Of a stretch of 64,000 nucleotides of DNA, positions 51,717 to 60,962 are shown piece by piece. The position numbers and the translations under genes are program-made. This DNA comes from Mesorhizobium loti CJ3sym. Its GTDB lineage: Bacteria > Pseudomonadota > Alphaproteobacteria > Rhizobiales > Rhizobiaceae. Position 1 is the first letter of the stretch, and each line of letters opens with the position of its first letter. The notes below the pieces were generated by a model. The model was not told the DNA's origin and searched no databases. It saw nothing but the letters and a program-made list of their open reading frames with translations. Location of the stretch: positions 273,994-337,993 of the forward strand of contig NZ_KI421462.1 in assembly GCF_000472785.1 (NCBI RefSeq), written 5' to 3'.

Positions 51717-54416
51717 TCAGGGGGATAGACGGCCGTCGATCAGTTCTTTCACCCTCCGTTTGCGGTACATCTCGGCGCTCGCCCAGCGTTCACGTATCTC
51801 TGCGCATTTAAGCTGAGTTTCCCGAAAGAGTGACCTTGCTACAGAAAGCTGGGCGTCCGTTGATGCTTTGGCGGGTCCTCCGCCGAATTCCAGAGCCTCC
51901 CTGCATTCCTCTGGGCTCGCCGGCAACACACCGCCCAGATGGCAGGCCAGCTCGCCTCGGCGATTGGCAAGGCAACTATCCTGCGACAGGCGTGCCGCGA
52001 TCTCGCCAATTTGTGTATGGGCACTCCTGAAGGGAACTCCCCGCACCGCCATTCGTTCGGCGGCAACAGTTGTCATCGCCAAACCGTCTTCCAGATTCTC
52101 GAGCATGGCACTAACGTTGAAAGACATGAACTTCACGATGAGCGATGTCAGGATGATGGCCCGCTTCAGAGCACCTTCAGCAAGGCTGATTGGAGAGCAA
52201 CCGTAGTTACTTGATTCGATCGAGTTGCTGAAAGGCGCTTTGCAGGTTGCAGATGCCGCAGAAACGTATGCGCCCATCACGGTGCTTGCAGACCCTTTGA
52301 TATGCTCAAGAAGATATGGGTTCTTCTTTTGAGGCAACATGGAAGAGCCCCCGGCAAGATTGCGTGGAACATCGATGAGGGCGAACTCGCGAGTCGTCCA
52401 AACCTGCAGATCCTGGGCTACGCGACTAAGCAAAATTGAGACACTCGTGAAGAGCGAAAGGCCATTTAGATGGAGATCTCGGCTTGCGACCGCATCAAGA
52501 GAGTTGAACGAAGGCAGTTCGAAGCCCAGCAGGCTCGCGGTTTCTAAAGGATCTATTGGCATGCTGGTTCCCCCACCGGCACCCGCGCCCATAGGGCAAC
52601 TCCTGATCTCCTCCAGCAGGCAATGAAGTCGCTGGCGCTCGCGCGCGAGAGCAAAGAAGACTCCTAGCAGGTAGTGTCCCGGGGAGCCTGGGAGTGCGAT
52701 TTGGTACTGACTATAGAGCGGGGCCACAAGGTTCGATGCCTCTTCGGCTCGCTGAAGAAGGGCATCCTGCGCAATTCCTATCTCCCGCGAGACGGAGCAC
52801 ACGGCTTCCCGAAGAACCAGCAGAGAAATTGTCGCGTTCAAGTCGTTACGAGACCTCGCTAGATGTAGCCATCCTGCCCTGTCTTCGCCTGCTCTGGCCG
52901 CAAGTTCGGCCTCATAGGCAAGATAAAGGCCACGCGGAGCATCACGGCCATCCAAGGATTTGAAGCCTTCGCCTTGGAGATCCAAAATAGACGTAAGCAA
53001 GTCTGCGGCTACAGCTTGGCCGACCAAGCCGTGATCAGCGAGCATCACAAGATGCGCTTCGTCGATGGCAGCCTGGAATTGCAGGACCCGACCATCCCGC
53101 GAAATTTCGATGGGCGGGGCGAGCAGCTTCATTGCTTCAGGATGCAAGGTCCATGTTGGCTCACTTGACCCGGCGTCTCGACTGTTGTCCGGTTTGCGAG
53201 CAAGTGTTTCTATGTCAAGCATAATGGAATCAATCATGCGTTCAGCTGCTGAGGCAGCCATATTTACTTCATCGGCGACGCCCACTGCATAGGCCACTCG
53301 GTCTCTGAAATCGCCATTGATTTGTATATCCTCTCCCTCAGATTTCAGAAGGCCCGCCTCGGGCGTGTTTGGCCCTAGAGTTTTAAAGAAAACCAAGCGT
53401 TTGATCTTGCCAGACCGGTGAGCAAGCTTGAAACGAATTGCTGCGGATTTCTTGCTCGCTCGAAGCGGTACGAACGCTTCACCGGAGTAAAGCTTGATCA
53501 TCATGTCCGGGATGGACGTGCCCAAGGCGTGCGAGAGCATAACCGGAATCATCCCTCCAGCCAGCCTGGGATTGACCTCAATGATGACCGGGCCGGACTC
53601 CGTTATGACGAATTCCACATGAGCCGGTCCGAAGTCCAGACCCAATGCCGAAACTGCGCCTGCAGCAAAAGAGGCCAGTTCGTGTCGCGACGGCTCCGGA
53701 AGCGGGGCCGGAAAGTCGTGCCCAATCTCAACGAAGCAGGGCGCCGCCCCCTTGTGCTTGGCAATAATGCCAAGGCAGTGCAGCGATCCGTTGTATGCGA
53801 TGATTTCTGCAGAGTATTCCTGACCTTCAACGTATTGCTGGATGAGGATTTCCGGGCTGCGCAAATCTACTTGGTCAAGCAACACTCTCTTTGCTCCCTC
53901 GAACGCCTCTACGACTTCTGAGGTGTTTTCGCAAAGGCGTACACCGCTGCTGCCGCTTCCGGAGACCGGCTTCACAACGACGGGAAAAATAGTTTGAACA
54001 AGAGCCTTCTCTACGTCTCTGATGGAGCTGACCAGCCGAGTTTCAGGCACTGAAATGCATTGTCGTTGCAACTCGGTCACTTGTTTCCATTTGTTCCGGC
54101 AATTAGCTATCGCCTCCGGACGTGCCGCTGGCAGCCCGATCGCCTTCGCGACTCTGGATGCTGATTCTACAAAATAGTCGGACGATGAAAATATTCCTGC
54201 CAGCCCTGTCAGTTTGGCGGCGAACCGGATGATTTCATCTGGATTACGCGTTTCAGCTTCAATTACTCGCGCACCGCACACCTTTAGGAAGGGGTAGCGG
54301 CTGGGATTTCGCGTAACGAGATAAGGTTCAAAACCCAAAACCCTAGCTCGCTTCATCAATAGCTCACCAGTACCAGTCGTGTTGCTTTCCACGAAAAGAA
54401 AACTATTCTGGTCCAT
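51717..54416 (-). CDS. ATP-grasp / argininosuccinate-lyase fusion enzyme
   Basis: 899 residues in two domains. Residues 1 to about 400 are an ATP-grasp ligase (FLFVESNTTGTGELLMKRA, VVVKPVSGSGSSGVRLCENT, IIEVNPRLAGGMIPVM), related to the two stand-alone ligases. Residues about 440-899 are an argininosuccinate lyase-type domain of the fumarase/aspartase superfamily (WLHLARSRNDLNATISLLVL, GSPGHYLLGVFFALARERQR, and the signature loop GGSSMLPQKKNPYLLEHIK with the catalytic Ser region). It likely condenses an acid with an amine, then the lyase domain eliminates fumarate from an aspartate adduct. It is the last gene of the kinase-PLP-fusion operon and overlaps the PLP gene by 14 bases. Confidence 0.88.
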   Translation of the reverse strand: MDQNSFLFVESNTTGTGELLMKRARVLGFEPYLVTRNPSRYPFLKVCGARVIEAETRNPDEIIRFAAKLTGLAGIFSSSDYFVESASRVAKAIGLPAARPEAIANCRNKWKQVTELQRQCISVPETRLVSSIRDVEKALVQTIFPVVVKPVSGSGSSGVRLCENTSEVVEAFEGAKRVLLDQVDLRSPEILIQQYVEGQEYSAEIIAYNGSLHCLGIIAKHKGAAPCFVEIGHDFPAPLPEPSRHELASFAAGAVSALGLDFGPAHVEFVITESGPVIIEVNPRLAGGMIPVMLSHALGTSIPDMMIKLYSGEAFVPLRASKKSAAIRFKLAHRSGKIKRLVFFKTLGPNTPEAGLLKSEGEDIQINGDFRDRVAYAVGVADEVNMAASAAERMIDSIMLDIETLARKPDNSRDAGSSEPTWTLHPEAMKLLAPPIEISRDGRVLQFQAAIDEAHLVMLADHGLVGQAVAADLLTSILDLQGEGFKSLDGRDAPRGLYLAYEAELAARAGEDRAGWLHLARSRNDLNATISLLVLREAVCSVSREIGIAQDALLQRAEEASNLVAPLYSQYQIALPGSPGHYLLGVFFALARERQRLHCLLEEIRSCPMGAGAGGGTSMPIDPLETASLLGFELPSFNSLDAVASRDLHLNGLSLFTSVSILLSRVAQDLQVWTTREFALIDVPRNLAGGSSMLPQKKNPYLLEHIKGSASTVMGAYVSAASATCKAPFSNSIESSNYGCSPISLAEGALKRAIILTSLIVKFMSFNVSAMLENLEDGLAMTTVAAERMAVRGVPFRSAHTQIGEIAARLSQDSCLANRRGELACHLGGVLPASPEECREALEFGGGPAKASTDAQLSVARSLFRETQLKCAEIRERWASAEMYRKRRVKELIDGRLSP

Positions 54417-55470
54417 TACAGCCTTCCAACGCGCTCAAGACAGCCTCCCGGGTTTTGCGCTTCCAACGATATCGGTTCCATGGCGGGAGAGCAGTCGAGG
54501 GATGCTCCTCGCTAGCTGGAGCGTCCAGAAGAACACCTTCAAGCACACATTCGTTTTGCCTGAGCCACTCCTGGTCGTACACAGCTTCAGCGTAGCGGTG
54601 GCCTTCATCAGGGCATATGACCACAACGGTTTCCTCTGGGTGCTGTCGGGCGCGCCAGCGCCCTACGATATAGCTCGCGCCTGAGGTAGGACCGGCAAAA
54701 ATGGCGTGCCGCTCGTGGAGGGCCTGCGTTGCAGCAAACGCAAGCGAAGCCGACGTGAAATGTACCTCATCGTACAGTTCATGCTTCACGTTCTTTGGGA
54801 CGAGGCTGTTCCCCAGTCCTCGCAACTTCCGTTCGCCGTCCAACTGGCCAAAAATGACACTGTTGAATGTATCCACCCCAATCAGGCGGGCCCCAAGGGC
54901 CTTCTGGCGCAAACGCTCTATTGTTCCGCAAGTAGAGCCGCCTGAACCAACAGAGCCAACCAATGTCACATCGGCGCCAAGCAATTCCGAGATCTGGTCA
55001 GCGAAACACCGGTAGGCTGCCGGGTTGTCTGGTGTTTCGTACTGCCGGGGCCAGAAATGGGACTCACCCAATTGCCTCATCCTGGCATGCATGGCGTCGA
55101 GGCGGCTTCTCTGATACCCGCCCTCCTTTGCCTTTTCAGTTATAATGAAAACCTCCGCACCTAAGGATCTTAGCCTATTTTCCAGTCCCTTATCCATCAC
55201 TGGGTCGGTGAATATCTCGAGTGAAAATCCATATTCCCTGCACACTACAGCCAATCCCAGCGCAAAGGTTCCGCTAGATGTCTCCAACACTATCGTGTCA
55301 TGCGTCAGAGTCCCTCGAGCCACTGCTTGTCCGATAATATACTTGGCCGGGAGAAGCTTCATGAAAGCAAACTGCGCGAGATATAGGTTCGAGCCACACC
55401 GAATAATGCGGGGGAGCGCATAGGCCGCAGAATACTGAGAAAATGGCAGGGGCGTGCGATCAAGGTTCAT
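54403..55470 (-). CDS. CysK-like PLP-dependent beta-replacement enzyme
   Basis: 355 residues of the cysteine synthase/threonine dehydratase fold II. Motifs: FMKLLPAKYIIG (candidate PLP Lys), VLETSSGTFALGLAVV (substrate/phosphate loop), SVGSGGSTCGTIERLR (PLP phosphate). The usual N-terminal NPTGSxKDR motif is altered, so the specificity is probably not plain cysteine synthesis. Enzymes of this type (SbnA, DcsD) exchange the beta leaving group of phospho- or acetyl-serine for an amine. Next to a threonine-kinase-like gene, O-phosphothreonine is a natural candidate substrate. The stop overlaps the start of the fusion gene. Confidence 0.85.
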   Translation of the reverse strand: MNLDRTPLPFSQYSAAYALPRIIRCGSNLYLAQFAFMKLLPAKYIIGQAVARGTLTHDTIVLETSSGTFALGLAVVCREYGFSLEIFTDPVMDKGLENRLRSLGAEVFIITEKAKEGGYQRSRLDAMHARMRQLGESHFWPRQYETPDNPAAYRCFADQISELLGADVTLVGSVGSGGSTCGTIERLRQKALGARLIGVDTFNSVIFGQLDGERKLRGLGNSLVPKNVKHELYDEVHFTSASLAFAATQALHERHAIFAGPTSGASYIVGRWRARQHPEETVVVICPDEGHRYAEAVYDQEWLRQNECVLEGVLLDAPASEEHPSTALPPWNRYRWKRKTREAVLSALEGCNGPE

Positions 55471-55483
55471 GTGGTCAACGCCG

Positions 55484-56533
55484 CTAGTTCATCGTTAGAT
55501 ATATCTTTGGCGATTTGCCGAACAGCGACACATGGTGGACCACGGACCGGAGTTTCTGCGAGAATTCAGGCGCCCTTCGATCAAGCATTATCCCAGTCAT
55601 GGTACCGCTGTGCGCGACTATGACCCCGAGGGCACCTGTGCCCTCCGATGCTTTCAGCATCGAGTTCAGATACTTTTTCGGAGCCCGCTGCTGATGTAGG
55701 AGCGCGCTGGCTGTGGCTATTCTGCCCATAGTGACCGTGTCACCTTGCGGAATGGCTATGCGCGCGCGATCGAGCAATTCACAATACTGCGCTCTCTGAC
55801 TAGCGTTGATTTCACCTCGACGTTGATCATAGTGCATGGTTTCGACCGTACCTCCTTCATCGATCCCAACCACGGCGAGCGGTGGCATTTGTCCGAGGAA
55901 AGATAAAAGGCTACATGATCGCTGGTGATATGCGACCACTCCGGGATACATCACCCCGTCAGAGGGCTCGATCTCCGCCATTAGTTTCTCCATCAATGAT
56001 GTCCGCACTCTGAGTTTGAAGCTGGAGGCGATCGACCGTGCGGTCGCCACAAGATCCGCAGACGAACTTGCAAGTCCCTTGCCTTCCGGTAGCTCAGATT
56101 GCAGAATGAGGTCTCCTCCCGAGACGCCGAGCGCAATCACGAGATTCTCGGCCAGTCGTTGAGCTTTGATTTTGTGTGGCGGGTAGACGGTTACAGATCG
56201 GGTGCCTGTGATGGGCATAAATTTGGCCCGTGCAAAGAGCGCGATGGGCATCGTGACCAAGAAATGGGAATCATGAGAATGGGGACTAACCGGCAACTGG
56301 CCTTGAAGTAACTCGCCAAATGTGCCGCAGCAAAGTGCAACACCGTCACCGGAATGGACCCTGGGCTGCCCGTTCTGCAGGGCAACCTCAGCCGCCGCTT
56401 CGGCATCGAACCTCTGGTGAAGCATGTATGGCCTCCAAAGCTCATCGGCCGCCGCTTCATTAATTTTTGTCATATCGAGACTCGCCGAGCATCCCGAAGG
56501 AGCGACGCGATAGGTGGAATCCTGGTTCACCAT
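55484..56533 (-). CDS. GHMP kinase, PduX-like (probable L-threonine kinase)
   Basis: 349 residues of the GHMP superfamily. PduX-type features are visible: GTFGELLQGQL with FLVTMPI near residue 100, the ATP loop LPEGKGLASSSADLVATARS and EPSDGVMYPGVVAYHQ. PduX phosphorylates L-threonine for cobalamin assembly, but no cobalamin pathway is present here, so the product probably feeds the next enzyme. An N-terminal extension of about 80 residues precedes the kinase core. ATG at 56533 follows GCGGAG. It is the first gene of the operon, 13 bases before the PLP gene, and carries copy D of the conserved element upstream. Confidence 0.85.
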   Translation of the reverse strand: MVNQDSTYRVAPSGCSASLDMTKINEAAADELWRPYMLHQRFDAEAAAEVALQNGQPRVHSGDGVALCCGTFGELLQGQLPVSPHSHDSHFLVTMPIALFARAKFMPITGTRSVTVYPPHKIKAQRLAENLVIALGVSGGDLILQSELPEGKGLASSSADLVATARSIASSFKLRVRTSLMEKLMAEIEPSDGVMYPGVVAYHQRSCSLLSFLGQMPPLAVVGIDEGGTVETMHYDQRRGEINASQRAQYCELLDRARIAIPQGDTVTMGRIATASALLHQQRAPKKYLNSMLKASEGTGALGVIVAHSGTMTGIMLDRRAPEFSQKLRSVVHHVSLFGKSPKIYLTMN

Positions 56534-56673
56534 GGCACTCCGCTCAAATCGAGGAGTGTGAGACTTGAGCCATCTGGGCAAGAACGTGCTTCAGTTGGAT
56601 CTGACACTAGCTTGTTGCCTGTATAAAACGACTTCAGGGTTACTTTGACATTGTATGGCGTTAAAGGGTGCAA

Positions 56674-56707
56674 ACTTCTGTTAAGTTTCTTGAAGGATCT
56701 GTTGCAA
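56674..56707 (-). promoter_or_regulatory. Conserved upstream element, copy D (kinase operon)
   Basis: The first 34 bases match copies A-C (TTGCAACAGATCCTTCAAG, then AACTTAACAGAA); beyond that the match fades. The TTGCAA and TTAACA boxes are 17 bases apart. It lies about 140 bases upstream of the kinase start. Confidence 0.55.
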
Positions 56708-56849
56708 CCTTTGAAAGCGAAGCACCTTGCGGGTTGGGCCCGCCGAGATTTGTCGCCTGATTTGCGAGGAGCACAGGCCTATGAAGTGGGACAACAGCGA
56801 TGCCGGTCATCAAGACGGTTACGAAGGTGACCATTATTGCGTGTTGATG

Positions 56850-57160
56850 TGATTACTGGTGTGGCAGGCGCGCAACCCTCGTTAGACTGTTGTCGACGAT
56901 CAAAGCGCGGATCGGTCCCTACGCTCAACGGCCGGCAGAACCTGCGCCCGCACGATGCCAAGCACGGCATTGTCCGACCAGTCGCTCTTCGCCACGACGT
57001 GATGCGGAGACTGGGGCGTAGCCTGGACACGACCAAGCTCCACCGCGCCGCCATCGGCTCAACGCTCCTCCGCTCGCCCAGCAAAAAGCAGCAGCCCCGT
57101 GCTGGCGCCACCCGGTCAGTTTGACCCAGTGCCGAGACGAGCGTCTCGACATTAGCAGCA
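56850..57160 (-). pseudogene. IS701-like transposase, N-terminal remnant
   Basis: The minus strand reads VETLVSALGQTDR, CCFLLGERRSVEPMAARW in one frame and other IS701-like pieces in shifted frames. This is the N-terminal part of such transposases (LLxGERKSVEPMAAR). The rest is missing. Confidence 0.6.
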
Positions 57161-57267
57161 AAACGCGACTCTCTCGTTTCGTTCTTCGTTTCCGTCCTGG
57201 AGGCCATTGCTCCGTCCTCCTCGCTGCCCTTGTGTTGGCATCGGCGTCACTCGGGCAGATCGGCAGG

Positions 57268-57966
57268 TCATCGTCGCTGCTTTGTTGACTTCTCGAGCAC
57301 TCGCAAAGCCCAGTAATGCGCATCCTCGCCATCGAGGAATCTGCCGTCGTTCAAACACTGTGCCGGCGCAAGGACGCTCGCCTCCTGCAGACGCAGCACC
57401 TCGTCTTCAAACGACATTGCCTGCGTATAGCTCTTGCAGGTGCTAGCAATTACGAATCCGTTCGGTCGCGTGAGGCGCGAAAGCTCGCGCAGCCCATCCG
57501 GGTGGACATGTCCAAGTGTGAAGACGCCGCAGCAGACAATCATATCATAGCTCGCGCTCGCGTATTCTGAGAGGGACCTGTTTAGGTCAATCTCGCCTTC
57601 AACGTGGCGATAAACCCCGGTTTGGCGCGCCATTTCGGCCATTGTTTCCGAGAGATCGAAGCCGACGATGAAGCGGAAGCCGATATGGTCCAGTTGCACG
57701 CCAACCAAGCCTGTACCGCACCCCGCGTCTAGAACTGCGGTGGCTGCTCTATCACCGCCAATATACGCAGCCTGTAAGGCGCCCGCCATTTCTGCCACGA
57801 TCGAGGGGCCGCTGTAGCGTTCGCGGTCCATATCCAACTCGTAGGAGTCTGCCCATTCAAAATAGTGCTGCGCCAATAGATTGGCGTCACCCTTGAGCGC
57901 ATGTGACGCCTTAATCCGCATTTGCGCAGCTTGTCGGAGTGCGTTCTGTTTATCAACGGCGCTCAT
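57268..57966 (-). CDS. Class I SAM-dependent methyltransferase
   Basis: 232 residues. SAM-binding motif I is AVLDAGCGTGLVGVQL, motif II VGFDLSETMAEMAR, and motif IV YDMIVCCGVFTLGHVHPDG. It methylates a small molecule, but O-, N- or C-specificity cannot be read. It is on the same strand as the kinase/PLP/fusion operon but separated from it by an IS701 remnant and about 700 bases. It probably belonged to the same gene set and uses SAM from the metK operon. The ATG at 57966 is accepted; AT-rich DNA (58090-58180) upstream should hold its promoter. Confidence 0.88.
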   Translation of the reverse strand: MSAVDKQNALRQAAQMRIKASHALKGDANLLAQHYFEWADSYELDMDRERYSGPSIVAEMAGALQAAYIGGDRAATAVLDAGCGTGLVGVQLDHIGFRFIVGFDLSETMAEMARQTGVYRHVEGEIDLNRSLSEYASASYDMIVCCGVFTLGHVHPDGLRELSRLTRPNGFVIASTCKSYTQAMSFEDEVLRLQEASVLAPAQCLNDGRFLDGEDAHYWALRVLEKSTKQRR

Positions 57967-58445
57967 GTATTCTCCGCTAATGTGTGAGCTGGCCAGTTTC
58001 CGCTACGACTTGTCTGCCGAGAATTTCGCCCGGACCGCCGCAGATCAGGCAGGATCCGCCACTAATTCCAGCATCTCTCAAGAAAGGCAACCTCCTTTGA
58101 TCAATATATATTTCTATCTTTCGATTTTCACCTGATTTCTTGTTAAACTTTTGCTATTATTTTTCATTGTTGTTGTCACATTAAATGATCGGGCCCGTCC
58201 AGGCCTTGAGGTGAATTTAGCTAATTCCGATGCCCGAACGCTTTGGGATACAGTTCAAGTTTTTCTCCCGTGACCTCAACGGAAACCAGAAGAAAAATCG
58301 CGTAGTGACCATCCCGCTGGCTCGAAGAGCGTGGCCAATTGATTCTGCGACTCAATCGCGCGGGGGGAGCGGCCGCAAAGCAGCTTCGTTCGGTGCCGAA
58401 CCTGTTCAATCGCTTTGGTGAAATTCCTTGCAGTCCGACTAGAAA
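57967..58445. other. Upstream region of the methyltransferase
   Basis: Includes a strongly AT-rich stretch at about 58095-58190 that stands out from the GC-rich surroundings. No gene is recognised. Confidence 0.4.
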
Positions 58446-58580
58446 CTCAAACTGGGACGCGTGCGTAGTATGACTGATGCGGCGTAGAGGAAGGTCCCGG
58501 CGAGGCGATGGTGGCCTCGAAGTTCTTGGCAAGGTAGCGGATCCGGTTGATCGAATCGAAGAAACGCTCGAGCGCTGTCG
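58446..58580 (-). pseudogene. IS5-family transposase, C-terminal remnant
   Basis: The minus strand reads SALERFFDSINRIRYLAKNF with EATIAS, then a frameshift into AASVILRTRPSLSF. This resembles the end of an IS5-type transposase. Confidence 0.5.
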
Positions 58581-59428
58581 ATCACCGCCGCCGAAGGGCT
58601 GGCCTCGGCCGACCTACTCGCGGTCTTTCATGACCAGATGATGGTTGAGCGTCTCGACAAGCTCTCGCGGCGAAAGCGGTGGAACCGGCCGCAAACTATG
58701 CTTCTTGGCGGAATCATTGGGCAGCAGAAGCTGGGTGGAGCTTGCCTGCGGATTTCGCAAAAGCGGGACAAGGGTTTCGCTAACTGGCCCTCAATGCCCG
58801 ACCGAGAAAGACGCTGGTTTGGAAAACGCCAGAGAGGCCCTTGACGTGCTGCTGCCATGAGTGAACACAATCGGTGTTGCAATGACCATTTGAATCCGCC
58901 TTACACGCCGCGGTCAGAATGGTGGATTATCGGCGGTAATGGAAGACTTGAAACCGATTGACTTCAACACGCCGAATAGAGAAGTCCCGGTATTTTCTGG
59001 AGCGGATTGAGTTTGAAGCGTTTGGGCTGAGAGGCACATGCCTTGCAGATAAACTCCCTACGGCGTGAGGGTCTTGAGCCTACGCCCGTAGCTGTAGGCG
59101 GCGACTGTCGCGTTGCCTCAAGGAAAATGTTACTGCGCTGCTTGGTTGCCTCACCTAAAATGTTACCCGTGAAGAGGAATACCGCCATGAGGCTCTCACC
59201 ACGATGGAGGCATCATGACGGCGAAGATGACGCATGCTATTCGCATGGTGTCTTCAATGGGGTCAGGGTTCGCTATGCGGCCGCAGCGAACAAGGGCAAG
59301 GGCAGGGTCTTGGAGTGTGAATCGGCCTTTAATTGCGGGTGGTTGTCAATCCGAGTTTCGCTCTCATCGCCGGGGTCATGGTCCTTTCCGAGGTCGAATG
59401 CCTCATGATCATGTTCGGGTTGGGCGCC
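58581..59428. other. Eroded region, probable IS debris
   Basis: No gene is recognised. A repeat pair at about 59124-59164 (GGAAAATGTTACTG and ACCTAAAATGTTACCC) looks like the edge of an insertion element. Confidence 0.35.
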
Positions 59429-59650
59429 TCAACGTGTGCAACGAGGTTCGAAGTCGACGTCAGCCGATTCAACGAGGTCACCACAAGCACCGTCCCGGCG
59501 GGACATCACGGGTTCCGGAAACAGGCCCGCGATTGGGATCGAGTGCAGATCTGTCAGTTCGCCGCCCCACTCAAAGCTGGTGCCGTCAACCCAGAGGCAG
59601 TGGAGCAGAACCGCGATCTTGCGAGCTACCGCCACTTTTGTCTTTTTCAT
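59429..59650 (-). pseudogene. IS110-family transposase, C-terminal remnant
   Basis: The minus strand reads MKKTKVAVARKIAVLLHCLW, VDGTSFEWGG, the C-terminal end typical of IS110/IS1111 transposases, and then unrelated sequence to a stop. Confidence 0.6.
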
Positions 59651-59786
59651 ACCTATCCGCTTTGACAGACGAAGGCCCCCACGCCTTCAAAGAAGACCAT
59701 TTCTTCGTTGCATGCATGAGTAGGCGTCAGGCGTCAGGTCACCCGAATCTCGGAGCCACGTTGTCGTTAAAACTTCGTTGTTTTGC

Positions 59787-60962
59787 CTACTTAACGAACA
59801 GCTGGCGCGGTATTTTGGTCAGGGGTTCGTGCCCGGTCTCGGTAACGACAAACGGTTGAGTAATGGTGATACCGTCGTTCTCGAGCCAAAGCCCCGACAT
59901 CATATGGAAGCACATACCCGGTCGAAGCACTGTCTTGTCCCCCTTGCGAAGACTGACGGTTTTTTCGCCCACCGCTGGCGGATACCCAAGACCGAGCGAA
60001 TAGCCGAGACGTGAATCCTTCTCGTGCCCGTGCTTAGCAAGCGTCTTGGCAAACGCGGCGTGGACTTCCTCGGCGCTCTTGCCGGGAGCTACGGCGTCCA
60101 GCCCTGCATTCAGAGATTCCACGACGACGTCCGCCAGCTTTTGATAGTTCGGGCTCGGTTTGCCGACGCAAATCGTGCGAGCCAGATTGACCTGGTAGCG
60201 ATGGCGATTTCCGAAGAGCTCGAGATTGACGATGGTGGACGGTAGCAACGGCTTGTCGGTCCACGCGGCATGCGGAGCCAGAGCCTTCTCGCCGACGCAA
60301 AGATAGGGCGGCGAACACGTATAGGTTCCGCCGAACTCGGGCGTACCCGCCATCATCTGATGATAAATGACAGCAGCAATGTCGCACTCCCGGGCACCCG
60401 GTTCGATCGTATCGACGGCACGGTACATCATCGCTTCAGCGATACGGCCGGCCTGTCGCATGAGTGCCACCTCGGCCGGGCTCTTCACCAGACGTATCCA
60501 GTTCACCAGCAAGTCCGCATCGATGAAGGTGGCCTCAGGCAATGCCTTCATCAGGTCGGAATGTGCACGCGCGGAGTAGTAGTAACCGCCCATTTCGACG
60601 CCGACCCTCGTTTTCCGGCCAGCGATTTCCTTCACAATCTCCGCGACGAAGTCATACGGACTGAGAGCCGACTGCACATATGCATCAGCGTAAGTACGGA
60701 TGCTGTCGTCGGACAGATAAGTGGTCATGAAGGCGGAAATGCCATCCATACCCCGTCCGACCCAAATCGGCTCTTCGCGGTCGAGAGCCACCACCACCAT
60801 CTGCGGAACGTAAAATGAATAGGCGTCGTAGCCGGTCAAGTAATTGGCGTTGGCCGGCTCGGAAAGCAGAAGGGTGTCTATGTCCCGCTTTTCCATCTCC
60901 TTCTTCACGCTCGTCACGCGTGTCGCAAACTCGGACCGCTCAAAATGTAGTTCCTTCTCCAT
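59787..60962 (-). CDS. M24-family hydrolase, ectoine hydrolase (DoeA)-like
   Basis: 391 residues of the creatinase/aminopeptidase-P fold. It closely follows the DoeA pattern: SEPANANYLTGYDAYSFYVP, VGVEMGGYYYSARAHSDLMK, EKDSRLGYSLGLGYPP, LRPGMCFHMMSGLWLEND and a terminal RQLFVK. DoeA opens the ectoine ring to an N-acetyl-2,4-diaminobutyrate, the substrate of the DoeB-like enzyme encoded at 26.3 kb. The ATG at 60962 follows AAAAGGGA. It lies upstream of IS debris and downstream of the MmgE/PrpD gene. A related cyclic or N-acyl amino acid is equally possible. Confidence 0.85.
   Translation of the reverse strand: MEKELHFERSEFATRVTSVKKEMEKRDIDTLLLSEPANANYLTGYDAYSFYVPQMVVVALDREEPIWVGRGMDGISAFMTTYLSDDSIRTYADAYVQSALSPYDFVAEIVKEIAGRKTRVGVEMGGYYYSARAHSDLMKALPEATFIDADLLVNWIRLVKSPAEVALMRQAGRIAEAMMYRAVDTIEPGARECDIAAVIYHQMMAGTPEFGGTYTCSPPYLCVGEKALAPHAAWTDKPLLPSTIVNLELFGNRHRYQVNLARTICVGKPSPNYQKLADVVVESLNAGLDAVAPGKSAEEVHAAFAKTLAKHGHEKDSRLGYSLGLGYPPAVGEKTVSLRKGDKTVLRPGMCFHMMSGLWLENDGITITQPFVVTETGHEPLTKIPRQLFVK

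Noticed and set aside
59215..59859. 214-codon plus-strand frame
   Set aside because: It is antisense to an IS110 C-terminal remnant and runs into the DoeA-like gene; its composition suggests a shadow frame.
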